64,000 nt of DNA, from assembly GCF_025766255.1 (NCBI RefSeq), contig NW_026516780.1, forward strand, positions 1 through 64,000, written 5' to 3'. Shown one piece after another: positions 34,401-44,497 of this stretch (its first letter is position 1; the number at the start of each line of letters is the position of its first letter). The DNA is from Zychaea mexicana (taxonomy: Eukaryota > Mucoromycota > Mucoromycetes > Mucorales > Lichtheimiaceae). The notes beneath the pieces are model-generated. The model did no database searches. It was given only the letters and a program-made list of their open reading frames with translations, and was not told where the DNA came from. The position numbers and the translations under genes were made by a program.

Positions 34401-35986
34401 GCGTTGTTACGTCCAAACCTTGATGATATCTTTGCGATTAAGCAGCGTCCAGATAGCGTGTGGCAATGATATAACTTCTCCAGCTTTAATATTTATACTC
34501 AGTCGTCGTATACAAATTGTATTATTGATACTAAATGCCACGTTGGATCATTTTCATAATATGTCCACTCTGCGTCAAGACCAACGACGGTCGGTTGCTG
34601 TTCAGTGCCATATTGTTCGAGTAGCGGTGTCAAAGCAGCTTCGATTTGCAAAGGTGAGCTGTGGATTGTTACTGAAATTGTCGGTGGCAGCTGTAGCTGC
34701 GGCAGATGACATCATAATATGTTTCAGCGACTTATACGTGGATGAACGTCAGTACGAAGAAATTCGATTTGTGTTTCGAAAAACTGTTCATCGGCCTCCA
34801 CTTTGTCAGTAAATAGGATTTTTGGATGACGATGACCATGGTCAGTAAGACTTTGTAGCATGGCTAATCGCAAAATTAGTTTCGGTTACTGTAATGCAAT
34901 CAGCCGGAAATTATATGAAAAAAGTGTAGTATACCTTGTATTCCTTGTTCTATGTGATCCATGGATGTAGTAGGCACAAAAGCTTGATACCGGATCTCTC
35001 CGTATTCCTTTGTCATTGATACCAACCCTTCAAAAATTTTGCAAGAATCTAGTTTGCAAAGATGCTTTGTCACCTATTATACTACAGACAAAGCACTTGT
35101 CAGAATATATATACACAAAAAGCAAATAGATCAAACTCACCTTATGGCTGTGGTCAATGTTGATTATGGTGGCTGGTGGAGAGCTCATGTGGTTGTAGTG
35201 GTCGTTTATATGCATTTCAGCAAATGCACTGTACATTTTTGGGAGATACTTAGGACCAGGTGTCGAACCACCATATCCATCTCGATCATCGAATGATGGG
35301 AAATTCTTGAACTGCCTTGATGCCGAGTGCACTGGTTTATAGAACGAATTGATCGCCGATTGTCTAGTGGGTGATGGATTTTGCTGCTCGTAAGAATGTT
35401 CTTGTTGCTCTAATCTTCCTTCCGCATACTGCCATTCAACTTTGTCGTGTCGCAGGTGGTGTCTAGTGCTCAGTGCTTTTGCAAATGGACCGGGCCCCAT
35501 TCTGTTACCAAAGCAGAGCCGCATATTTGTCATCAAATACTTGGATACACCACTTTTACGTGGAAGAGTGGCCGGCTATTCGAGCGCAAGTTGTATGGGT
35601 AGCGATTTTTCTGTCAAGTTCTCGTCCGTGCCCATAATTGAGTTGACGTCGCATCCGTCGTTTTTGCATTGATAGCGATAGGATAGGATGTAAATAAAGT
35701 CGTCGTCGTCTGCGATGCGTCTGGCAAGTGGGTTTGCATTTGGGACACTTGAGCTCTTCTACCAAAAGGTGGACGAGCCAAACGTACACACGTGGAAATA
35801 TAAGTCGGTTGGTTCAAGGTAGTTCTCCTGGTACATAGCGAAAAAGGGGGCTGTGGCAAAACCTAAAAGATCTTGTTTCTGTAGCAGGTACTGCTCAAAT
35901 ACTTCAGGCGTTACCAACGTTTCTACATCGCGTCCCACCAACGGTGTCACTAAATCGTTAAACTGATGAGAAACAAATGAGCACAA
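31403..35986 (-). pseudogene. Broken 3'-5' exonuclease / EGGVHQ-type gene, copy 3 (longest copy)
   Basis: This copy keeps a 75-codon first segment (35986-35759, NDLVTPLVGRDVETLVTPEV to YFHVCTF) and the exonuclease N-terminal half lost from copy 2: TDKVEADEQFFETQIEFLRT (34780), then TVVGLDAEWTYYEN (34590) with the D-x-E of exonuclease motif I, and LVSIIQF. Motif III, LTDEQAHYAALDAWSS, is at about 34200. Downstream blocks are as in copy 2: LCFGNRMGPGPF (35520, N-terminal to the exonuclease), acidic linker (33690), SDPPGTSLYLF, EGGVHQ (32930), GHYDIWMKNR (32710) and a Q/P tail. Several frameshifts and stops remain (after PIQLALE, and after IIQFVYDD), so it is probably not translated whole. DEDDy exonucleases remove nucleotides from 3' DNA/RNA ends; any role in the element is unknown. 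Confidence 0.65.
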
Positions 35987-36078
35987 TTGAGAAAATGCCC
36001 CTCAATTAAGTGAGAGTAGAGTAGTGGAAACTTACTTCACTGTGTGTAGATATGTCAAACGTAAAAAATTACGTCGTA

Positions 36079-36120
36079 GGCCACGCAACGGTTAACCTGC
36101 CTTATAAGGAAGGCAATCGG
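36079..36120 (+). repeat. Terminal 54-bp-type module closing the tandem
   Basis: GGCCACGCAACGGTTAACCT followed by GCCTTATAAGGAAGGCAATC matches the first module at 26513. It marks the right boundary of unit 3. Confidence 0.7.
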
Positions 36121-36144
36121 TCCACGAAATTGAACTGTTTACTA

Positions 36145-36533
36145 CAGTGAACCCCCGCTTTTTGCAACAGCGGGAATACCGTCAAAAAAGTTGCAAAATC
36201 TGAGGAACTGCAAAATGTGAATATGTTACACAAGTGGGATCGATAAGCTGGCAATCACATCTTTCCTTATTTGGTTTAAAAGCTCTTAAATAATAGAATA
36301 CAATAGTGTATCTCTTTTGTCACTGGTTCGAGTCTCACTGTCTCTGAAGTTTGAGATTAATATACAATATATAAGGCTGAAGCGGGAAATTGCAGGTCCC
36401 GATTTCCAAGTTGCAATCTGCAAAAACCGAGGAATCTGCAATTTTACTAAGTGTTGAGCGGGAATCTGCTCAAAAAAGTTGCAATAAGTGGGGATCTGCA
36501 ATAAACGGGGGTGCAAAAAGCGGGGGTTCACTG
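36145..36533. mobile_element. 389-bp TA-flanked MITE (CAGTGAACCCCCGC ends)
   Basis: CAGTGAACCCCCGCTTTTTG at 36145 is inverted at the right end (CAAAAAGCGGGGGTTCACTG, ending 36533), with TA on both outer sides (36143-36144, 36534-36535). Inside, short words such as TTGCAA, AATCTGC and GCGGGAAT recur in both orientations. No coding capacity. It is a third CAGTG/TA element, unrelated in interior sequence to those at 8781 and 19951. Confidence 0.85.
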
Positions 36534-36535
36534 TA

Positions 36536-37552
36536 CCACTATTTAATGTCTTGTTATCCGAGACGCGGCTATTCTATATGTGCTCGGCTTTAATATTTCT
36601 TTAAGAGCAATCGCATATACTATATGTGTATTATTGATTAAGACTGCATGGTGTGCCTGCACACACACACACACAAAGCATTTTTGTTGTTAACAGGGTT
36701 TTATGTATCATCAAAGGGCGTTTTTCTTATTAAAATATCACAATAAATTATGTAAAAAGGAACACTATCATTAAAAGTTACTAATGCATGCTACTGCAAC
36801 AGTTGTCGCCGCACCTTTACCGCCATGCACATCTGATATTAAATACCGGAAGAGAAACCGTTTATTTAAAACGTAAGGGGAGTGTTGGAAGATGCTACAA
36901 AGTTGTATTGGATCGCTTTTTTGCCAGGTTTTGGCTTTATTTTCTACTATTTTGCAACGTAGTATAAAGCTCCAAAATTCTTCATTTCGTCCATAGACGG
37001 TAAGAATCAACTTTCTAAAGAAATAATATGCTGACATCGTCCTTTGTTGTATAGATAATGTAGACAAATTAGTACGTAACATTTCATAAACAAGGCCCCC
37101 CGCCCTAACTTATGCACTCTGTCGAAATAAATTTCATCCATCTACTGTTATCTTACGCGCATAGGCATATAATGCATAACTCTGTATTACATCGCAACGA
37201 CGGCCAGTAGCAAGATTTACAAGACAGCAATACTGTTCTTCTTACTGGCGGAACTATGTGGTCGACGCAGTAAGAGACACAACGACGTATACTATACTAT
37301 GGTGTACCCGCTGCGTAGTATATAATTGAATGAGACGTAAAGGAAGGTTATACACAATCTTGTCCCTGTTATTGTGAGTAACGACAAAAAAAAACAATAC
37401 GAGCGGGGAGGACTTGTAGTAGTATGTGGAGCAAAAAAAAAGATTACTTTTCTGGTATGGTATGGTGGTGGAGGTGGGGGGAGAATGTTGTTATTGCAAA
37501 CGATTAACAATGGGATATATAAAAATATAAATAATATGTGTGCTGTATTATA
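36536..37552. other. Intergenic boundary between transposon block and host genes
   Basis: About 1 kb without a supported gene. A (CA)n microsatellite lies at about 36658-36676. ORFs of 70-100 aa on either strand have no recognisable features. Confidence 0.5.
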
Positions 37553-40236
37553 CTACAAACCAACCATGCCAAAGACACATAATACCCCAATATAGGGAAC
37601 AAGCACGGTTTTGGCGACAAAATAGAAAAGTATGCCAAATGCAATTGAAATGGGCAATGCTGGAAGGGCCTTTTTGTAAATGGCCAGTAAGAAAATGGTC
37701 GTCGTCAGACCTGTCAGCACTGCAATCGTACAACACACTGTAGTGATCCAGTCATACAAGGCTGCACGTGCAATAAGTACACTATAAAATACAAAATCGC
37801 CTAATCCGAGTTTCAGGCCGCTTCTTTCCACTATATAAAAAATAAGTGTTTATAACAAACATCAGGAGGGAATGGGGACATACATATTCCTTTTTTCTGT
37901 CAAACTTACCATCTTCTTCATCTCTTTCTTCAGAATCATTTTCAATTCCTTGGGTATCATTACTACTCCTCCGTCTTGGCTCGTCGTCATCTGGTTGACC
38001 TGTGCTGGTCCTCCGACTACTATCATCAGTATGCGTTGCTTTGTTCGCAGCTTCTTCTGTATTGGATTGTGCAGCGACTGTAGTACTTGATATACTTTCT
38101 GCACGCAGACGCATAAACCCATTCGGCTGCAGATTGGTCATGCTTGCAGGACCTGTTGATGAGGCGAGTGTGGAGGAAGAAGGTTGCTGCTGTTGTCGTT
38201 GTCTGCCTGGTGCAGCGGCATTGGGATGTAATGGTGCAGTGGATGAAGTGGATGCTTCGTATTCTGAAGAACTAGTAAGACTATGTATGGTATCGGTGAT
38301 GGAGGATAAGGTAACAGTTCGTTTTCGTCCATTCGCTGCTAAATCATCAACTTGCTGTTTTTGTTGTTGTTGCTGTGCTGCTGCTGTTTTTTCGTTGAGC
38401 GAGGATGTATCGTTGTTGTTGTTGTTGTTGTCTTTATGGGAGGAAGAAGAAAAGGGTATAATGTTCTTTGATAATCGAACATGATCGGTTGCTGCTAGCA
38501 TGAACCATACTGCGTTGACGGAATACAGCAAGGCTGGGACTTCACGCTGTTGCTTTCGTGAACTCTCGATTAGTAATCGTAGCGGACCAAATGGACACAA
38601 GACAGCAATTAGATCTGAAAAATACAATATAGCTCTTTTGTTAAAGAAAAAACAAAACCTTCATCAAATATACAATTCCCTTTCCCTTTATTACCCCACA
38701 CTGCAAGTAAGCCCAGTAAGATCCAAGTCGTCCATTCTTCGAGTCCGGTCAATGAAAAGGCCTGTTTAATAGCAGATATTAGCGATTAAAAGTACTGGAA
38801 ACTGAATGCATGTCGTTCTCTCCTCTCGAAATCCATATGTGTACTAACCATCAATGAGCTCATAACTGTGAGATAGCCTTGTTGAAGCCAAAGCGGACCT
38901 TTCCAAAATATAGACACTAAACCGACGACAGCAAAGTTCCATAAAGCAAACACCATTGTAATGTAATCCATTGGTATGGAGAAGACTTGTATCAAATTCC
39001 TATTATCGACATGTATATATCCGCGCATGTTAACAAATGCCAAATCTATACGTCAGTCGTCCTTCTCCAGAAAGAATACTTACAGTAATAATAAATAAGT
39101 CATGAAACCAAGGAGCATCAGGACGACAATCATAAAAAATCCGACAAGAACCTATATTTTTTTTTTCAAAAAATACTTAGATTGCAGGGCACCATCGTCA
39201 TATGCAACTTTTCACAATGAAAAGTAAAAGGAAAATTTACCTTGATCCAGCCCTTACGAAACAAAAATACAATCACTACAGTGACGACAATGATTTGACC
39301 GATGATAATGAATGCATTCGTGAGCGATTGCGTGATGCCTGACCCGCCACCATCTCCACTACTGTCATCACCGTTGCTTGTCGACGTTGAATCATCGCTC
39401 GGAAGTATGACATAAGATGAACGTGTAGGACTACGAAAAAGAACAAACTCGTTAATGCCTACATACTTCCTATAAAGTCATCTTTATTTTACATTATACC
39501 TGTAGTCGCTACCGCCACTGTATGCCACCTTGACCCAGAATATGCTGAGAATAATGCATGCAACGACGGGCTTGATGATGAAATAGATCTGTTGCATATA
39601 GAACTTTAATTCGTCTGCAAATTCTTCATCGTCTTCTCGTAGTCGTCGTCGTTGATTGTTTTCGTCGATGTCTTGCGATGTGCCCAAATCAGCCATTGCA
39701 ATATCCGTATTACCATCACCGTCTTGTTCTTGTGATCCTGTTTATTCGTATATATGCATGAGTTATTTTTACCCGGGGGATTTCGTTCGTTAATGATAGC
39801 TACCTGCTGTGTTACGACGCGAATTGACAGCGAGTGCAGCATTTAACCGAGATGTTCTTTGTTCTCCTTCAGCAGCATTAGCATTAGCCAAACCTGTAGC
39901 ACGCCTTGAACGACGAGCTGCCAATGTCGCCTCGCAAACTTTATAATGGCTTTCCTTCCAATCGGTCTTTTGACATTCCATAGAACAATAACGGGGCCCA
40001 TTCAAACCGCACGATGAACACATGAACGTAGCTGATTTTTGGCATAGGGTGCATATAACAGGTTCTTGTTGTAACGGCGACTGCCGCTGTTGTTGTTGTT
40101 GCTCGTTCAATGTTAATGGGTCTGCTTCTGCTGTATCAATGGTAGTACTAGCAGCTGTGGTTGTGGCCGCTACCGTAGCTTCATCGTCGACAATACTTTC
40201 ATCACCATTTTGTAAAGTGAGCGAGCTTCTAGACAT
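37553..40236 (-). CDS. Presenilin with N-terminal MYND zinc finger
   Basis: Eight exons (40236-39804, 39737-39500, 39430-39241, 39151-39084, 38999-38849, 38761-38695, 38614-37910, 37830-37553) join in frame to 709 aa. Presenilin is the aspartyl protease of gamma-secretase, cutting proteins within the membrane. Both catalytic Asp motifs are present: LLAVWDLIAVLCP (TM6) and LGLGDFVFYSV (GxGD, TM7), plus the PALPISI motif in TM9. IPMDYITMVFALWNF forms another typical TM. The TM6-TM7 loop is unusually long (over 200 aa, Q/N/S-rich). Ahead of TM1, about residues 62-100, is CTLCQ...CSSCG...YCSMEC...H...C, a MYND finger, which animal presenilins lack. The first intron falls after the finger, so gene fusion or misjoined exons should be considered, but frame and phase fit a single gene. 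Confidence 0.88.
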
Positions 40237-40947
40237 AACAGCTTTTTGCCCAACCCAGCTGCTTTTAGGTCTATCGCTTTATAGCTTTTTGTTAAAATAT
40301 TCCCGAGGGACAAAGAGATTGTGGGCTTAAGGAAGGGAAGGGGTTGGTGTGAGTGAGAGACAATAAAGAGAGAAAGGGCAATTTATTCTATCTGTGGTCA
40401 GATGCACTTTTTTTTTGTTCCTCTGCTTACGTTGTGGTACCTGCGGCAATTGTTGGACGTGCCAATTCCACAGTGTTTCCTTAAATGAAACGTGCCAATC
40501 AAGTCCGGCTAATAAGGGGATGCGGCATGCAGCTTATATATAGCAATGGCACTACTTCTTACCACAAACGACAAGGAACGTAAGTAGCACATATAACTAC
40601 GTAGTATATGATACCGAGATGTTTAACAGCTCAAAAAAGCCTATCAGTATATTTCATGAGAAATACAACACTTTTGGAATGCTTTTGATTATTTTTCATG
40701 CCAATAATAGCTGGCTAAATATACTTTTCTTTTCAAAGTATTACAACAGGAAAGATGATAAGGATGATAGGCGAGAGGTAAGTAGATGAGGAAGGAGACT
40801 GGAAAAAAAAGAAATACTACTACTAAGCTATTTATATATTTACAAATATGAGGTATGGTTTGCAATAAGTATTATACGAGCCTGCTCTAGGTCCAAACGT
40901 ATGTATAAGTTATGTTTTGTGTGTGTGTGCGTGTGTGCGTTTCCACT
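40237..40947. other. Spacer upstream of presenilin / downstream of ENA ATPase
   Basis: AT-rich with CT/GA tracts and no gene. It must hold the presenilin promoter (the gene is on the minus strand, starting at 40236) and the 3' end of the ATPase gene. A (GT)n tract lies at about 40918. Confidence 0.5.
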
Positions 40948-43900
40948 TTAGAATGGAGGCACGATCTTGCGTTTGAAGTACTTGTAGATCTCGGCAAAGC
41001 ACATGTAGACGAGACAGGATGCAGCGACCATACCCCATTCCCAAGTAATGTAATGTTGCTTGAACACACTTTCAGCCAAGACGGGGACGTAGACGGTGAT
41101 GATCAACAAGGCGAGGGTAAAAGCCAAAGCATAGTAGAGATACCGGTTCTGCTTGCATGTGAAAGCGCGAGGGACCCAAGCCAAGTACCATCTACGTTCG
41201 CCTGCAAAGTAAGATGGGATCCACACAGGGTTGAGGAGGTCACGGCAAGTAAAGCTGTGCAACATGAGAACACAGCATGAAGTAACGAAGAGTGCACCAC
41301 GACCACGGAATGTATAATGACACGTATCGTTGTAATACTTGTTACAGTCACTACCAAAGTCGCCACCGGCATAGGCATACATGGAGACGGAAAAGTTGCA
41401 CAAGCCAATGATGGCAATTATAATGCCGTAAGCGAACATATCACACAAGTTGGAGGCACGGAACAAGCCGTGTTCACGTTTACGGGGAGGAACCTGCATC
41501 TGCAATGGGTTAACAGGTTCAAGACCAAGAGCAATGGCAGGTGGAGTACTATTTATATAGAATGAACCAACCAAGTCAGTATCATACTCAAATATACACA
41601 TAATCGATTTGGTAGTGTTTTTTATACGAGTACTTACGTAGTCAAGCAGTTTGCGAACAAAATCTGAAGAGGCGCCATGGGGAAGACAGACTTGTTGTCA
41701 GCGCCTTGGAAACCGAGACCAGCAATCAACATGATAGAAAGACTAACGTTGCCAGTAATCAAATGGACACAGAAGCGGCAAATGTTGGCAAAGACACGAC
41801 GACCTTCTTCAATGGCAGAGACAATGGTGGCAAAGTTGTCATCGACGAGAATGATATCCGAAGCTTGCTTGGCGACATCCGAGCCAGTTTCACCCATGGC
41901 GATACCAACATCGGATTCTTTCAAACTGGGCGAGTCGTTGACACCATCACCAGTCATACCAGAGATCTTCTTGCGACGATGTAATGCTTCAATCATCTTC
42001 ACCTTGGTTTCAGGTGAACAACGGGCAATCACCAAGGGGAGCTCTTCCAAAGCGTCGACTTGTTCTTCGGTAAGCTTGTCGAACTTTTGAGCAGACATGA
42101 CGAGTTCCTTCTCAACTGGTTTTTCAGTCAATCCATAGTCAGAGGGGATGATGGAAACTTCACGGGCGATGGCGGTGGCGGTGGCAATGTGATCACCAGT
42201 AAGCATGTGAACAAGAATACCTATTATAATGAACGGCGCATTTTAAGTCAGTTATAAGAAACAAAGTCGGTTATAAGAAACGTTGTAGCTATAAACTTAC
42301 CAGCTTCGTGGCATCTTTCGACAGCAATCTTGGATTCGACACGGGGAGGATCATAGATACCGACCAAACCCAAAAAGATCATTTCTTCTTCAATCTGTTC
42401 GCGCTTGAACGTTTCATGGTTAACAGGACCTTCAGCCTTGATAACACGGGTCGTCAAGGTAAGCACACGAAGACCGCCACGGGCCAATGCTTCGACTTGA
42501 GGAAGAATCAGATCTTGCATTTCATCAACACTCATGTACTGAATTTCATCACCGTTCTTGATACCGGCACAGATAGGCAAGACACGTTCGGTAGCACCTT
42601 TACCATAAGCGACATAGGTGCCATCAGGACCCTGGGTCAATACGCTCATGCGCTTGATGCTAGAATCAAACGGATATTCGGCAACCAATTTCCAACCATC
42701 TTGCTGCAACGCGGGTTTACCCATTTGAAGCTTGTGGGCAAAGACTTGCATGGCAATTTCCGTAGGGTCACCCATAACCGAGATTTCGCCTTCTTCATCC
42801 TTCTTCACCTCACTCATGTTACAGAGGGCAGCGGTTTGAACAAACTGACGCATGTGGGGCGTCATGTTGGTATCCTTGTTGATCGATTCCTTCGTCTCTT
42901 CGTTAGTCACATCACCATGCACATCGAAACCAAGACCTTCGACTGAATAAAATCCTGTAGAGGGTTGCCATAACCGAGTAAGCACCATTTTGGATTGGGT
43001 CAAGGTACCAGTCTTGTCAGAACAGATGTTGGTGACAGAGCCAAGCAGTTCGAGCGAGACGAGACGACGGACGAGGGCGTTGGATTTGGCCATGGCGTTG
43101 ACACCAAATGCCTGGGTCAAGGTCAAAACGGCAAGCAAGCCTTCGGGAACGGCGGCAATGGCAGTAGTGATGGCATAAAGAATTTCAGAGTCGCCGATTT
43201 CGAATTTCGTGGTGGCGAAAATGACAATGACGACAAGAACAGCGAAACCAAACAAGAACAATGCCAAGTGGTCGATGGAGCGTTGAAGGGGCGTGCGTGA
43301 GTTATCGTCACTATCCATAAGACGCTGTGCGATCTTGCCAATTTCGGTATCCATGGAAATAGCGGTAATCATAGCTAATTAGATCAGAAAAAGAAACATT
43401 TAAGTATGACGCAAATTATGGTAGACACAAAAAAGGTGAAAGTGAGTTATTACCTTTACCACGGCCTTTAGCCAAAGTGGTGCTGGAGTAACCCATGTTC
43501 ACACGATCACCCAAAGGCACATCAGCGGTTTGAAGGGTGTCATTAACCTTGTTTACAGGGACGGATTCACCAGTCAATAGTGCTTCGTCAACATCCATAT
43601 TGAATGATCTGTAATTTTCAATGTTATAATCAAAGTTTTAAAAATATCAATATATGGCGTAAAAGCCATGTATACACAGAAAACTTACTCAATAACACGA
43701 CAGTCGGCACCAACGACATCACCGCTCTTGAGGACAATGACATCGCCAGGTAAAAGTTCGCGAGTGGGAATATGCTTTTCATGTCCGGATCGAATAACCA
43801 AACTGGTAGGCGAAGCCATCTTTCGTAGCGATTCCATAGTCTTTTCAGCATTGTATTCTTGCAAGAAACCAATTACGGCGTTCAAGAACATGATGAAGGT

Positions 43901-44497
43901 GATGACACCAGCTTCAATCCAATCGTGATAGACGAACGATACAATCTACGTTTTCAAGTCACAGCAATAATTTGTTTAACATACATGAACTATAGAAAAT
44001 TCGAAAGAAGCAAAAAAATATAAACTTACAGCCGCGATAAGCAGAATCATCACCAATAAATTGATGAACTGCTTGATGAAAAGCTTGACAGGGTTGATAC
44101 CACCGCTGCCTTGCAATTCGTTGAAGCCGTTTTCCTTGCGACGAGTTTCGATTTCGTTATCATGAATACCCATTTCAAAATCTGATTTGAGAAGTCGAGA
44201 TACTGTTTCGAGGTCCATTGTGTGATAGGGTGGACCTTCGACTCGTTCAATCTTCTGACGACGCTTCATGAGACCCACTTTACGCATGAGCATACTACGG
44301 ACTGATTTGCCGTCGGTTGCAGTACTTTGCATGGTCGAAGATCGTGTCAATGGCTTTTGAACACCATCTGCCTGCTTCTTTCCTTCTTGCACAGCATGAT
44401 CAGCAAAAGTGATGGTAGCTGATTGTTGCTGTTGCTGTTGTTGTTGTTGTTGTTGCTGCTGCTGGCCGGCGTTCTGCTGGTCAACGATTTCAGTCAT
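40948..44497 (-). CDS. ENA-type (IID) Na+/K+ P-type ATPase
   Basis: Six exons (44497-44032, 43945-43689, 43608-43454, 43374-42301, 42230-41638, 41548-40948) encode a plasma-membrane-type cation pump of just over 1000 aa. Visible landmarks: LLPGDVIVLKSGD and VDEALLTGES (actuator domain, TGES), AVPEGLLAVLTL (TM4), ICSDKTGTLTQ with the phosphorylated Asp, KGATERVLP, and MTGDGVNDSPSLK (hinge). PEGL and the overall pattern fit fungal ENA Na+/K+ efflux pumps rather than SERCA or proton pumps. The start is placed at the second Met (MTEIVDQQ); a Q-run of about 15 follows, which is not part of the pump fold. Function in salt/alkali tolerance is inferred from the family. The gene appears intact. Confidence 0.88.

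Larger units (their letters stand above)
26507..36120 (+). mobile_element. Composite ~9.6-kb repeat unit, copy 3
   Basis: The second tandem unit has the same order and orientation as copy 2 and very few base differences. It retains 577 bp (about 34530-35106) that copy 2 lacks and ends at 36120 after one more 54-bp module (36079-36120). Right of 36120 the sequence is unrelated (TCCACGAAATTGAACTG). Sharing the array at both ends means the boundary between units 2 and 3 lies inside the repeats, as expected if arrays recombined to make the tandem. Confidence 0.7.

Noticed and set aside
17549..36120. The tandem being purely an assembly artefact
   Set aside because: Not fully excluded, but the copies differ by a 577-bp indel, several substitutions and distinct arrays, which a simple collapse or duplication error would not create.
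36320..36345. GGTTCGAGTC, a T-arm-like word suggesting a tRNA
   Set aside because: No matching acceptor, D-arm or anticodon stem around it, and it lies inside a MITE.
42308..42946. 212-aa plus-strand ORF across the ENA ATPase gene
   Set aside because: It is an antisense shadow of the long, well-supported ATPase exon on the minus strand.
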